From the NCBI GenBank assembly GCA_913030605.1, contig CAJWEZ010000007.1, forward strand, positions 1 through 64,000: a DNA stretch of 64,000 nt, read 5' to 3'. Made by a program: the position numbers and the translations under genes. The notes beneath the pieces were generated by a model, which did not search any database, had not been told where the DNA came from, and saw only the letters and a program-made list of their open reading frames with translations. Positions 37,611-47,504 of this stretch are shown piece by piece; position 1 is the stretch's first letter, and every line of letters begins with the position of its first letter. The stretch is from an uncultured Spirochaeta sp. (GTDB taxonomy: Bacteria > Spirochaetota > Spirochaetia > DSM-27196 > Alkalispirochaetaceae).

Positions 37611-39659
37611 TTGAAAGCGATGCAGAACAACAACGATCGGGATCCCCACGGCGGCGGAAACCGGAATAACAACGACAACGAGAACAACAACTTCAATTTC
37701 AATTTCCGCAACAATCGTTTTGCGTTGATCTTTCTGGTCGCGCTGCTCGGGATGTTCGTGGTTATGCTGTTCTCGAACACCCAGACCACCGGTCGGGAGA
37801 TTCCGTACTCGCAGTTTCTCGGATACCTGCGGGAAGGCCAGGTGGAATCTGTCAGGATCGTCGATCAGTACGAGATTCAAGGGCAGCTGCGAACGTCCGC
37901 CGGCGAGTCATCGGCGTTCGTTACCAATATTCCCTATTTCGACGATCAGCTGATTCCTCAGCTTCGCGAGCAGGGGGTCCGGTTCTCCGGCTCACCGCGG
38001 CCGGTATCGCCGTTCCAGGTGCTCCTGGAGTTTCTTCCCTGGTTTATCGGGTTTTTCTTCATCTGGTTCATGTTCCGGCAGGTGCAGGGCAGCGGTAACC
38101 GTGCGTTCTCCTTCGGGAAGAGCAAGGCCAAGCGCTACATGGACGAAGGCATCAAGGTTACGTTCGACGATGTCGCCGGCCAGAAGGAAGCCAAATACGA
38201 GCTCGAGGAGATCGTCGAGTTTCTGAAGAACCCGCAGAAGTTCACACGTATCGGAGCGAAGATTCCCAAGGGCGTCCTTCTGGTTGGAATGCCCGGGACG
38301 GGGAAAACGCTGCTCGCCAAGGCGAGCGCCGGTGAAGCGGGGGTCTCGTTCTTTCACATGAGCGGTTCCGACTTCGTGGAGATGTTTGTCGGCGTCGGCG
38401 CGAGTCGGGTCCGCGACCTCTTTGAGCAGGGGCGCAAGAACGCGCCGTGCATCATTTTCATCGACGAGCTCGACGCCGTGGGGCGAACCCGCGGGGCCGG
38501 CTACGGCGGTGGTCACGACGAGCGGGAACAGACGCTCAACCAGATGCTGGTGGAGATGGACGGATTCGACACCAAGGACGGTGTCATCGTTCTCGCCGCC
38601 ACCAACCGCCCCGACGTTCTCGACCCGGCGATCCTTCGTCCGGGCAGGTTCGACCGCCAGATCATGGTCGACATGCCCGACATGAGCGAGCGACAGGAAA
38701 TTCTGGCGGTGCACTGCAAGAAGATCAAACTCGACGCCAGCGTCAACCTCAACACGATCGCCCGTGCAACCCCCGGATCAAGCGGTGCTGATCTCGCCAA
38801 CCTGGTCAACGAGGCGGCACTGTACGCGGCTCGCAAGGATAAGGATACCGTCAGCGCCGAGGACTTCGAGGAGGCGCGCGACAAGATTCTCATGGGCGTG
38901 GCGCGCAAATCGCGAATCATCAACGACGACGAAAAACTGAAAACCGCACGCCACGAGGCGGGGCACGCGCTGTTGCACTACTATCTGCCCAACGCCGACC
39001 CGCTGCACAAGGTGACGGTGATTCCCCGGGGTCGGGCGCTTGGCGTTGCGTTCTCGCTCCCCGAGCAGGACAGTTACAGCAAGGGATCCGGTTACCTCAC
39101 CGATCGCATCAAGATCGCCTACGGCGGCTACGTCGCGGAAAAGATGTTCTACGACGAAACCACCACCGGCGTGCAGAACGACCTGAAACAGGCCACCGAG
39201 ATGGCACGGCGCATGGTGACGGAATGGGGTATGAGTCGGCTGGGGCCGATCTCCTTTGGCCAGGAAGATGAACCGATCTTCATCGGCAAGGAAATCGCAT
39301 CCCACAAGGACTACTCGGAATCCACCGCCCAGTCGATCGATACGGAAATCCGTCGGATTCTCGAGGAGTCTTTTCAGGACGCCGAGCGCATTCTCAGCGA
39401 GCACCGCGAACAGTTGGAAACGCTCGCCCATGCCCTGGTGGAGAAGGAGACGCTTTCCGACGCCGAGATCCGCGACATGCTGGGATTTCCGCCGCGGAAG
39501 CAGCTGTCGATGGCAGACGCCGCCGACCTTCCGCCGCTGGACGGTCCCTCCGCGGGACAGGAGACATCCTCCGATGAGGGCGCCACGACGGACGAGTCGG
39601 AGCCCGAGGACTCCGGGGCGGACGACACAGAAGCCGAGGATTCCTCCACGGACGAGTAG
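37611..39659 (+). CDS. ftsH: ATP-dependent zinc metalloprotease FtsH
   Basis: 682-aa membrane AAA+ protease. An unusual Asn-rich cytoplasmic start (13 Asn among residues 6-35) precedes membrane helix 1 (about 36-55); a short periplasmic domain and helix 2 (about 135-157) follow. The AAA module has Walker A GMPGTGKT, Walker [12 protein letters not shown] and the pore motif FVG. The zinc site is HEAGH (about 448). The last 40 residues are Asp/Glu/Ser-rich. The start is taken as TTG at 37611, directly after the tilS stop and 4 nt from GAGG; an ATG 9 nt downstream at 37620 is equally possible. Confidence 0.95.
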   Translation: MKAMQNNNDRDPHGGGNRNNNDNENNNFNFNFRNNRFALIFLVALLGMFVVMLFSNTQTTGREIPYSQFLGYLREGQVESVRIVDQYEIQGQLRTSAGESSAFVTNIPYFDDQLIPQLREQGVRFSGSPRPVSPFQVLLEFLPWFIGFFFIWFMFRQVQGSGNRAFSFGKSKAKRYMDEGIKVTFDDVAGQKEAKYELEEIVEFLKNPQKFTRIGAKIPKGVLLVGMPGTGKTLLAKASAGEAGVSFFHMSGSDFVEMFVGVGASRVRDLFEQGRKNAPCIIFIDELDAVGRTRGAGYGGGHDEREQTLNQMLVEMDGFDTKDGVIVLAATNRPDVLDPAILRPGRFDRQIMVDMPDMSERQEILAVHCKKIKLDASVNLNTIARATPGSSGADLANLVNEAALYAARKDKDTVSAEDFEEARDKILMGVARKSRIINDDEKLKTARHEAGHALLHYYLPNADPLHKVTVIPRGRALGVAFSLPEQDSYSKGSGYLTDRIKIAYGGYVAEKMFYDETTTGVQNDLKQATEMARRMVTEWGMSRLGPISFGQEDEPIFIGKEIASHKDYSESTAQSIDTEIRRILEESFQDAERILSEHREQLETLAHALVEKETLSDAEIRDMLGFPPRKQLSMADAADLPPLDGPSAGQETSSDEGATTDESEPEDSGADDTEAEDSSTDE

Positions 39660-39661
39660 AC

Positions 39662-41062
39662 ATGGCACGGCGGCGGGCCCCATCGCTGACAATTGTTCTC
39701 ATCTGCGTGTGTGCGGGACTTGTCCCCGTGCGGGCGCAGAGCGGGCAGACAGATGGTGACCTGTATCGCCGCATGGCCGTGGATCTTACGCTCCACGCGA
39801 CCCGGCTTCCGGAGTCCGATGTGGATGGACGCCGGGAGCTTGCGACGCGGGCGGCGGCGCTCGACCCCGATCTTGCGGATCCTCTGCTGGTCCTCGCGGA
39901 CCTCCTGCGGGGTGATCAGCGGTCGGTGCGACGGCGCGCGGCGCTCCTGACGGACGCCCTGGACCGTGAGTTTGTCTCCCGCAGTCGACGCGCGGCGGTG
40001 ACCGATCGGGCACGCCTGATGCTCCAGACCGGGCACCCGGCCGAGGCGCTCTCCCTCCTGCACGCAGAACTGTCAAGAGACACGGATACGCCGCCCCTCG
40101 TCCGGATGCTCGGTGAATCGCAGGCATCGGAGCTGGATGAGGCCGACCTGCTGTACGTGGAGGCGCTTGTGGCCGCCGGCGGACCGTGGTACGGGGGACG
40201 TGTGCTCGCCGACCTCCGGGACCGCTTTCCCGCGGACGAACGCCTCGCGGGATTGTCGTGGGCACGGAGCGGGGCCGTGACCCTGCCGATGCTGGAGTGG
40301 ACCGACGCCGCCGAAGTCGCCGGGCTCCTCCCGTCTGCCGTGTATCGCGACATGCTGCTCGCGGGCGTTCCCGCTGCCAGGGTCGCGCCGGTCGTTGCCC
40401 GCTACCGCGCCGCGGGAGGGGCAGACCCGGTGGTCGAGGCGGTCGCCGCGGCGGCCGGCCTCGATGGAGATGTGCCCGACCACGCCTGGCGAACCGACAA
40501 GTTTGTGTGGGAGGTGTGGGCGAGTCGGTCCGATGAGTCCACTGCGTCCTCGGCGGCGGCGGAACGGGCCCTGGCACTGGTCAGCGACGCCGATTCCACC
40601 GTCCTGGAGCTGGACGTCGATCGCGACGGATTCTGGGAGGAACGGTACCACCTCGAAGGGGGCCGGCTGGTGGCGTGGCAGGCCGATCCTGACGAGGACG
40701 GGGTGGTCTCCGCGGCGTTGCGCCTGGATGATCCGTCGGTGACGGTTCTGGTGCGGCATCCGTACCGTGACGAGGTCGTCGAGCTGTTTTGCGCGCGATA
40801 CCCGTCCGTGTCCCGGGTCCGCTGGCTCGCCGGCGACGGTGGTCGTGAGTGGCGGCCGGCGACGCCGATCCCGGTGGATTTTGGTGTCGCAGCAGCGCTC
40901 GACGCCGACCTCTGGGAAACCCTGACCGGTCGGGTGGTCCTCGCGGACGACCTGGCCACGCGATTTGATCGTCAGCAATACGCCTCCGGTTCGCGTCAAC
41001 TCGACGGGGCGGTGGTTCGTGACCTCCGTGATGAAGCCGGCCGTTTGGAGCTCCTGCAATGA
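39662..41062 (+). CDS. exported protein of unknown function, TPR-like helical
   Basis: 466-aa protein that I cannot assign to a family. Residues 1-25 form a signal peptide (basic MARRR, then SLTIVLICVCAGLVP, cleavage after VRA). The first 200 mature residues are Ala/Leu/Arg-rich paired helices suggestive of degenerate TPRs. The second half contains a possible repeat-toxin-like strand segment LELDVDRDGFWEERYHLEGG. No lipobox is present. It lies 2 nt after ftsH and overlaps the HtrA-like protease by 4 nt (ATGA), so it probably works with the protease in the periplasm. Confidence 0.6.
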   Translation: MARRRAPSLTIVLICVCAGLVPVRAQSGQTDGDLYRRMAVDLTLHATRLPESDVDGRRELATRAAALDPDLADPLLVLADLLRGDQRSVRRRAALLTDALDREFVSRSRRAAVTDRARLMLQTGHPAEALSLLHAELSRDTDTPPLVRMLGESQASELDEADLLYVEALVAAGGPWYGGRVLADLRDRFPADERLAGLSWARSGAVTLPMLEWTDAAEVAGLLPSAVYRDMLLAGVPAARVAPVVARYRAAGGADPVVEAVAAAAGLDGDVPDHAWRTDKFVWEVWASRSDESTASSAAAERALALVSDADSTVLELDVDRDGFWEERYHLEGGRLVAWQADPDEDGVVSAALRLDDPSVTVLVRHPYRDEVVELFCARYPSVSRVRWLAGDGGREWRPATPIPVDFGVAAALDADLWETLTGRVVLADDLATRFDRQQYASGSRQLDGAVVRDLRDEAGRLELLQ

Positions 41063-42903
41063 AACATCGTCGTCAACACCGCACCATCCTCCGTGCCTCC
41101 ACCGTCGTCGTCGCCGCGATGCTGGCGTTCTCGGCGTGCGAGACCTCGCCGCCGGTACCGGACAGGACGTTCACCCGCGCAGGCCTCCTTGTCGATGCCG
41201 TGGAGGCACGCCTCGACAGCGATCGACCGATTCAGGCGGTCAACACCGTTACTCAGGGCCGCGACCGTGGGTTCCTCGATGACCAGGAGACGCGCACGTT
41301 CCTCGAGCGTGTCATCCAGGACGAACGCGATCGGTACCGCGCAGCCGTAGCGGACCGGGACTATCGGACTGCGGTCGCAGCGGAACACAATCTGCGACGT
41401 CTGGGCGGTGACCCGCTGGAACTGGGGCTGGCGGTCGACGCGACCGACGGTATCGCGTCCCGCGACCAGCTGTTGCTCGACTGGTCCCTGGCGGAGCTGG
41501 ATGCCGGTGAGCCGGTTCTGGCGCTCTATCTGCTCCTGAGACGATCGACGCTCGGCGACCTGGACAGCGCGCAGGTGGCGCGCTTCCTCGATGTCGCGGG
41601 AACGCTGAACCACGACGAGGCGGTGAGGCGTCTTTCGCGTATCGCCGCCAACGGCAGTGACGCTGCCACCTCCGGCGGTGGCGGGACCGCGGTGGTGGAC
41701 AGCGCCGCGGAGATGCTGCGCGGAACCGTGACGGTATGGGTAAACCGCGGGATTCGTCTCGAACAGGGCGTTGGGGTTCCCGACCGTGTCATCGGCAGCG
41801 GTTTTTTTGTCGATCCCCGGGGATATCTCCTGACCAACTATCACGTCATATCCAGCGAAGTCGACCCGGAATACGAGGGGTACTCTCGGTTGTTCGTGAA
41901 ACTGCCGGGACGGCCGGACCAGCGGATTCCCGCCCGGGTGGTCGGATACGACCGAATCTTCGACCTCGCGCTCCTGAAGGTGGAGGTCGATCCGGAGTAC
42001 GTTTTCTCCCTGAGCGATACGCGGGAGCTTGAACCGGGAGAACGGGTCCTCGCCCTGGGGTCGCCCGGCGGCCTGGACAGTACGGTCACCTCCGGGATCG
42101 TCTCGGCATCGGGGCGACGGTTTCTGCAGATGGGCGAGGCGGTACAGGTAGACGTTCCGATCAACCCGGGAAACAGCGGTGGTCCCCTCGTTCTGCCCGA
42201 TGGCCAGGTTGCCGGGGTTGTCTTCGCCGGCCTCGAACAGTTCGAAGGGGTCAACTTTGCGATTCCCTCGTACTGGATTCGGCACTTCTTCCCGCGGCTC
42301 TTTGAAGACGGCGAGGTTACGCACGCCTGGATCGGCATCTCGGTGTTCGAGGTCGACCACGGGCTTCAGGTTGCGTACGTCGCTCCGGGATCGCCGGCGG
42401 ACAGGGCAGGCATTCAGGCAGGCATGGTCCTGACGGAGATCGAGGGGACCGCCGTGGACACGCTCGCCGGTGCGCAGGACGTGCTCCTCGGTGTTGCGTC
42501 GGACAGCGTTCTCTCCACCGTGTGGCGTCGGACCGCAGCCGACGGCAGCGTGCACACCACGCGGCGTCTCCTGGCGACCGATCAGCGCCCCTACAGCCCC
42601 GTGGAGGACGCCCTGGAGCGTCAGCCGATCGAGGCGTTGTTCCCCGTTCTGTACGGGATGGATGTCGACCGCGTCTCCGCGGCCCCCTGGGGGCCGGACT
42701 TTGTCATTACCGGCGTCCAGCCCGGCTCGATCGCCGACGAATCCAGCCTGTCCGTAGACGACCCGTTCGCACTGCGTGACTGGCGTGTGGACCGGGATCT
42801 CCGTGCCGCGTTCATTCAGATCGTAATCAAGAAACGGAAGGCCGGGTTCCTCGAGTCCGGGGTACAGCTCGGCGCGTTCCTGGAGACCGATTCGTTCCTC
42901 TGA
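41059..42903 (+). CDS. HtrA-like trypsin-family serine protease, predicted lipoprotein
   Basis: 614-aa periplasmic protease or quality-control factor. The N-terminus is basic and ends in a lipobox-like AFSA-C, giving lipidation at C27. A helical region (about 30-220) precedes the S1C protease domain with the full triad: H in LLTNYHVISS (about 261), D in FDLALLKVE (about 303) and S in NPGNSGGPLV (about 373). One PDZ domain follows (about 430-490, VAYVAPGSPADRAGIQAGMV). A further C-terminal region (ATDQRPYSPVEDALERQ...) may be a second, degenerate PDZ. Coupled to the preceding exported protein. Confidence 0.85.
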   Translation: MKHRRQHRTILRASTVVVAAMLAFSACETSPPVPDRTFTRAGLLVDAVEARLDSDRPIQAVNTVTQGRDRGFLDDQETRTFLERVIQDERDRYRAAVADRDYRTAVAAEHNLRRLGGDPLELGLAVDATDGIASRDQLLLDWSLAELDAGEPVLALYLLLRRSTLGDLDSAQVARFLDVAGTLNHDEAVRRLSRIAANGSDAATSGGGGTAVVDSAAEMLRGTVTVWVNRGIRLEQGVGVPDRVIGSGFFVDPRGYLLTNYHVISSEVDPEYEGYSRLFVKLPGRPDQRIPARVVGYDRIFDLALLKVEVDPEYVFSLSDTRELEPGERVLALGSPGGLDSTVTSGIVSASGRRFLQMGEAVQVDVPINPGNSGGPLVLPDGQVAGVVFAGLEQFEGVNFAIPSYWIRHFFPRLFEDGEVTHAWIGISVFEVDHGLQVAYVAPGSPADRAGIQAGMVLTEIEGTAVDTLAGAQDVLLGVASDSVLSTVWRRTAADGSVHTTRRLLATDQRPYSPVEDALERQPIEALFPVLYGMDVDRVSAAPWGPDFVITGVQPGSIADESSLSVDDPFALRDWRVDRDLRAAFIQIVIKKRKAGFLESGVQLGAFLETDSFL

Positions 42904-43043
42904 GTGGGGCCAGCCCGCACCGCATCTGTCTCCTCGTCGGCGGCGAACAATCGCCCGGGATTCCGTACGTCCCGCCGGGACACATGTGCGTTTTCAGAGA
43001 CAGTGTACTATAGTAGTCCCGGGACCAAAGGATTCACAAAGAT

Positions 43044-43391
43044 ATGAGCACGAAGGTCAAAGTTGTCAGTCTCACGGGAGAGGTGGTGCTCTCCACCCTT
43101 CATGAACATCGAACGCAGATCGCGGCGGCCCTGGAGGAACGTTCCCTGGTCCTGCTGAGCCTCGGCCTGGTCGAGGAAATCGATCTGTACGGCGTGCAAC
43201 TCCTCTACGCAGCGCGACGTCACGCCGACGGCGTGGGCCGCGAGTTACACCTCACCGGTGACGTCCCGGAGCACGTCGCCCGCCGCCTGTACGAGGGTGG
43301 CTTCGTGAGCGCGGTGGTGCGGGACGGCCGGGAACTGGAGACCGCGCTGCACGAGTTTGGCGACGCCGGGAGCGACGACAGCGATGCTTGA
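43044..43391 (+). CDS. STAS-domain protein of the chemotaxis operon
   Basis: 115-aa STAS fold (anti-sigma-factor-antagonist type). The segment LSLGLVEEIDLYGVQLLYAA occupies the place of the phosphorylation loop, which normally reads D-S-S-G or D-T-A-G. Here it is D-L-Y-G, so the usual serine is missing and phosphorylation control is unlikely. STAS proteins ahead of cheA occur in many chemotaxis operons, with unknown function. The 3' end overlaps cheA by 8 nt. The 140-bp gap upstream holds a possible -10 TATAGT but no convincing -35. Confidence 0.85.
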   Translation: MSTKVKVVSLTGEVVLSTLHEHRTQIAAALEERSLVLLSLGLVEEIDLYGVQLLYAARRHADGVGRELHLTGDVPEHVARRLYEGGFVSAVVRDGRELETALHEFGDAGSDDSDA

Positions 43392-45516
43392 CGGTTTCCA
43401 GGAGAGTTTTCGCGAAGAAGCCTATGAACTCCTGAACAACCTCGAACAGGCACTCCTGGAACTCGAGGATCGTCCCGATGACGTCGATCTCGTCTCGGCC
43501 GTGTTCCGGTCCATGCATACGATCAAGGGATCGGCGTCGATGTTCGGGTTTGACGAGATCTCCGAGTTCACCCACCACGTCGAGACGATGCTCGACGACG
43601 TCCGCAACGGACGGCTGGGCGTCTCACGGCAGCTGATAGACCTTACGCTGGAATCGCGCGATCACATTCGGGGAATGCTGGAGGAACCGGATGATCCGTC
43701 GATTCCGAAACGGTCCCGCGACCTCATGGATCGCCTTCATCACGTCGTCGCCGTTGGGCGGGGCGAAGAACGTGAGCCACTCTCGCTGGACGCCGATGTA
43801 TCGACGGAGGTGATCGGTGGCCACGAGGCGCTCGGTGACCCGCTGCCCACCGCGACGGCAGCAACCGACAGCGGTGTACGGGCAACCTGGCACATCAGGT
43901 TTGTGCCGCATCCCGATATCGGTGTCAACGGAACCAATCCACTCCTGCTGCTCTCCGAACTCCACGAACTCGGAGACTGTACGGTCGTGGCAGATACCCG
44001 CGGTATTCCCGCGTTTGACGCACCGGAACTGCATCAGGCGCACGTGTCGTGGGACATTTTCGTCACGACGTCCCAGGGTTCGGGTGCCGTGCGCGATGTG
44101 TTCATGTTCGTTGAGGACCAGTGCGAACTCACCGTTCGGCTGATCGACGAGATCGATTTTTCGGACGAAGGGGAGTACAAGCGGCTGGGGCAGATCCTCG
44201 TGGATCGCGGCGTGGTGGACGAGGACGTCGTCCGGGAGGCGGTGTCCGGTCAGAAACGCCTGGGCGAAGTGCTCGTGGGGCGGGGTGTCGACGAGTACGA
44301 GGTGGAAACCGCGCTGCAGGAACAGGAACACGTCCGGCGGACGCGTCAGAAGGTGCAGACCGAGGCGGCGGCCTCCAGTATCCGCGTGCAGTCGGACAAG
44401 CTCGACGAACTCGTGGATCTGGTGGGCGAACTCGTCACACTCCAGGCGCGGCTCACCCAGACCGTGTCCGGCATGGGGGGCGAGGTGTCCACGATCAGTG
44501 AGAATTTCGAGCGCCTGGTCGGCGAACTCCGGGATCACACGATGAGCATTCGAATGCTCCCCATCTCCACGAGCTTCTCCCGTTTTCGCCGTCTCGTGCG
44601 GGACCTGTCCAGGGAACTCGGGAAGGACGTGGAGCTGGTAACCGAGGGTGGTGAGACGGAGCTGGACAAAACGGTGATCGAACGGCTGCACGATCCGCTG
44701 GTCCACGTAATCCGCAACAGCATCGACCACGGAATCGAGATGCCGGAGGTCAGGCGGGCAGCGGGGAAGCCGTCGGCCGGCACGGTGGCGCTCAGGGCGC
44801 GGCACGTGGGTGCCAACGTCGAAGTCCGGATCGAGGACGACGGCGCGGGACTCAACCGGGACCGGATCCGGGAAAAAGCGGTAGAGCGCGGGGTCATCTC
44901 GGCAGACGCCCAGATTTCGGACAGCGACCTCCTGGATGTGGTGTTTGCCCCTGGATTCTCCACCGCCGGGGCCGTGACGACCGTGTCGGGCCGTGGCGTC
45001 GGCATGGATGTCGTACGCAAGGAGGTGGAGAACATCGGCGGCACCGTCTCCCTGGAATCAACCCCGGGAGAAGGAACCGCCATCGTCATGTCCATTCCGC
45101 TGACCCTGGCGATCATCGACGGACTGCTGGTACGGATCGGCGGCGAACGCTTCGTGGTGCCGCTGTCGAACGTGGAGGAATGCATCGAGTATCGTCGGGG
45201 TCGTGAGGACGACGGCGTCGTCGCCAACCGGGGAACGTTGCTTCCTGTCATCGACCTGCGTCGGGAGTTCGGTATCGCCGCGGACCGGCCGGAGATCGAG
45301 CAGGCGGTGGTGGTTGAGACCGGGATCGGCACGGTCGGTTTTGTGGTGGACGCGGTGATCGGCGACCACCAGACGGTAATAAAGAATCTCGGACAGGTGT
45401 ATCAGCACGTGGAGGGTGTCAGCGGGGCCACGATTCTTGGTGACGGGGATGTCGCGTTGATCCTGGACGTGCAGCGTCTGGCTGCGGGGAAGGGACATGA
45501 GCTCCGCAACGCTTAA
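43384..45516 (+). CDS. cheA: chemotaxis histidine kinase CheA with a GspE-N-like insert
   Basis: 710-aa kinase coupling chemoreceptors to CheY and CheB. P1 (HPt) carries H45 in FRSMHTIKGSASMFGF. A P2-like domain spans about 165-255. Between P2 and P3, residues 264-316 hold two units of the form RLGQILVDRGVVDEDVVREA and RLGEVLVGRGVDEYEVETAL, similar to the N-terminal domain of type II/IV secretion ATPases (MshEN/GspE_N). P3 dimerisation, P4 ATPase (VHVIRNSIDHGIE, EDDGAGL, GRGVGMDVV) and P5 CheW-like domains follow. The ATG at 43384 gives an N-terminus aligned with other CheA; an upstream TTG at 43357 is less likely. cheR overlaps its end by 20 nt. Confidence 0.95.
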   Translation: MLDGFQESFREEAYELLNNLEQALLELEDRPDDVDLVSAVFRSMHTIKGSASMFGFDEISEFTHHVETMLDDVRNGRLGVSRQLIDLTLESRDHIRGMLEEPDDPSIPKRSRDLMDRLHHVVAVGRGEEREPLSLDADVSTEVIGGHEALGDPLPTATAATDSGVRATWHIRFVPHPDIGVNGTNPLLLLSELHELGDCTVVADTRGIPAFDAPELHQAHVSWDIFVTTSQGSGAVRDVFMFVEDQCELTVRLIDEIDFSDEGEYKRLGQILVDRGVVDEDVVREAVSGQKRLGEVLVGRGVDEYEVETALQEQEHVRRTRQKVQTEAAASSIRVQSDKLDELVDLVGELVTLQARLTQTVSGMGGEVSTISENFERLVGELRDHTMSIRMLPISTSFSRFRRLVRDLSRELGKDVELVTEGGETELDKTVIERLHDPLVHVIRNSIDHGIEMPEVRRAAGKPSAGTVALRARHVGANVEVRIEDDGAGLNRDRIREKAVERGVISADAQISDSDLLDVVFAPGFSTAGAVTTVSGRGVGMDVVRKEVENIGGTVSLESTPGEGTAIVMSIPLTLAIIDGLLVRIGGERFVVPLSNVEECIEYRRGREDDGVVANRGTLLPVIDLRREFGIAADRPEIEQAVVVETGIGTVGFVVDAVIGDHQTVIKNLGQVYQHVEGVSGATILGDGDVALILDVQRLAAGKGHELRNA

Positions 45517-46357
45517 TGACGGTCAGTTCAACCGGTTGAGCCGTTTCATCGAGGGAGAGGTCGGCATCAAGATGCCGCCCGGCAAACGGATCATGCTGGA
45601 GAGTCGCCTGCAGAAGAGACTGCGGGCGCTGGCTCTGACGTCGTTCGACGACTATCTCCAGCACGTGTTCGACCACGAGGGCGACGAGATCATTCACATG
45701 ATCGACGTCGTTACGACCAACAAGACCGACTTTTTCCGTGAGGCGGATCATTTTGGATTCCTCGAGGACCACGTCCTGCCGGAGTTCCTGACCCGGGAGC
45801 AGGGTTCACGGACGGGGGTGTTCAAAGCGTGGTCCGCAGCGTCTTCCACCGGTGAGGAAGCGTATACAATGGGCATCGTCATGGCGGAGTTCCGACGCAA
45901 CAATCCGCGTTTCGACTTCCGGATCCTGGGAACCGATATCTCCACAGCGGTGCTGGCGACCGCCCGCACGGCCGTGTACCCCGTCCACCGGATCGATCCG
46001 GTGGCGCCGGAGTTGCGCAAGCGCTATTTCCTCAGGAGTCGTGACCGCGGTTCTGAGCTCGTCCGGGTCAAGCCGGAGCTCAGGCAGCGGGCGACGTTCC
46101 ACCGGATGAACCTCATGGCGCCACATTTTCCGATCCGCGACCGGTTCCACGCGATATTCTGCCGCAACGTGATCATCTATTTCGAACGTCCCCGGCAGGC
46201 CGAGCTGTTGCGGAAGCTGTACCAGTACCTGCTTCCGGGCGGCTACCTGTTTCTGGGACATTCGGAGACACTCGCCGGTATGGACCTGCCGGTGGAGTCG
46301 GTGGCGCCAACGGTATACCGGCGTCCGGACGAGGGAGAGGGGCTGTTCTATGGCTGA
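45497..46357 (+). CDS. cheR: chemotaxis protein methyltransferase CheR
   Basis: 286-aa S-adenosylmethionine-dependent methyltransferase that methylates glutamates on chemoreceptors. The N-terminal helical domain has [20 protein letters not shown]; the SAM-binding motif is [33 protein letters not shown] and [11 protein letters not shown] are C-terminal hallmarks. It lacks the C-terminal pentapeptide-binding extension discussion can settle: the length is that of ordinary CheR. It overlaps cheA by 20 nt and cheB by 8 nt. Confidence 0.95.
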   Translation: MSSATLNDGQFNRLSRFIEGEVGIKMPPGKRIMLESRLQKRLRALALTSFDDYLQHVFDHEGDEIIHMIDVVTTNKTDFFREADHFGFLEDHVLPEFLTREQGSRTGVFKAWSAASSTGEEAYTMGIVMAEFRRNNPRFDFRILGTDISTAVLATARTAVYPVHRIDPVAPELRKRYFLRSRDRGSELVRVKPELRQRATFHRMNLMAPHFPIRDRFHAIFCRNVIIYFERPRQAELLRKLYQYLLPGGYLFLGHSETLAGMDLPVESVAPTVYRRPDEGEGLFYG

Positions 46358-47504
46358 TCGGATTCGTGTGATGATCGTCGACGACTCCGCCGTTGTCCGC
46401 CAGACGCTTGCCGCGCTCTTCGAGGACAGCCCCGAGTTCGAGGTGGTGGCGACGGCCGCCGACCCGTACATCGCCGCGAAGAAACTCACCACGGTTGTTC
46501 CGGACGTCATCACTCTCGATATCGAAATGCCGCGTATGGACGGCCTGAGTTTCCTGAAGCACCTGATGACGCAGCATCCCTTGCCGGTGGTGGTCTGTTC
46601 CTCGATGGCGGAGTCGGGATCCGCAAACGCCCTGACCGCGCTCGAGTACGGGGCAGTGGAGATCGTCGAGAAGCCGAAGATGGGAACCAAGCGGTTCCTC
46701 GAGGAATCGCGGGTCCGCGTCTACGACGCCGTGCGGGCAGCGTACGCCAGTCGTCACGGACTGCGCCGGTTGCCGGGGGCTCCGGCCGCACCGGCAGCGC
46801 CGCCATCGAGGTCGCGGCCACCGTCCCCCGCTCCCCGGAGTTCCCTCGGTCTGACGGAGATCGAACCAAAGCGAAACGCCGATGTGGTGATCGCGCCCCC
46901 CGATGGACGGCGCGTTCCGGAGACAACGGAAAAGATCGTGTGTATCGGGGCCTCCACCGGCGGCACCGAGGCGCTCCGGGAGATCCTGCAGGCGATGCCG
47001 CTCAACGCGCCGGGGATTGTGGTGGTCCAGCACATGCCGGAGAAGTTCACGGCGGCCTTTGCCCAGCGTCTTAACGCGCTGTGCGAGATCACGGTCAAGG
47101 AGGCGGAGAACAACGATTCCGTTCTCACCGGCCACGCCCTGATCGCACCGGGCAATCGTCACATGGTGCTGAAACGCAGTGGCGCACGCTACTACGTGGA
47201 AATCCGGGAGGGCCCGCTCGTCAGTCGCCACCGGCCGTCGGTTGATGTCCTCTTCCGGTCCGCGGCGCGTTCGGCGGGTCCGAACGCGATCGGGGTGATC
47301 ATGACGGGAATGGGTGACGATGGCGCCATGGGTATGCGGGAAATGCACGACGCCGGCGCGTACACCTTCGCCCAGGATGAGGCTACCTCCGTGGTGTACG
47401 GCATGCCCAACGAGGCAGTCAAACGCGGCGGTGTCGACGAGTCGGTAGCCCTCGGGAAGATTTCGCGGGCAATTCTCTCGCGCGCGGGGCGTCATGGCAA
47501 CTAG
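46350..47504 (+). CDS. cheB: chemotaxis protein-glutamate methylesterase CheB
   Basis: 384-aa receptor methylesterase/deamidase. The N-terminal receiver has D57 in [13 protein letters not shown] Pro/Ala/Ser/Arg-rich linker (about 136-185) is longer than usual. The catalytic domain shows the triad as S in [11 protein letters not shown] (about 200), H in VVQHMPEKF (about 229) and D in [11 protein letters not shown] (about 326). It overlaps the next kinase gene by 11 nt, so receptor adaptation and the downstream phosphorelay are made together. Confidence 0.96.
   Translation: MADRIRVMIVDDSAVVRQTLAALFEDSPEFEVVATAADPYIAAKKLTTVVPDVITLDIEMPRMDGLSFLKHLMTQHPLPVVVCSSMAESGSANALTALEYGAVEIVEKPKMGTKRFLEESRVRVYDAVRAAYASRHGLRRLPGAPAAPAAPPSRSRPPSPAPRSSLGLTEIEPKRNADVVIAPPDGRRVPETTEKIVCIGASTGGTEALREILQAMPLNAPGIVVVQHMPEKFTAAFAQRLNALCEITVKEAENNDSVLTGHALIAPGNRHMVLKRSGARYYVEIREGPLVSRHRPSVDVLFRSAARSAGPNAIGVIMTGMGDDGAMGMREMHDAGAYTFAQDEATSVVYGMPNEAVKRGGVDESVALGKISRAILSRAGRHGN

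Noticed and set aside
42904-43043. Sigma-28 flagellar promoter before the chemotaxis operon
   Set aside because: I found no TAAA-N15-GCCGATAA-like element; only a lone TATAGT is present.
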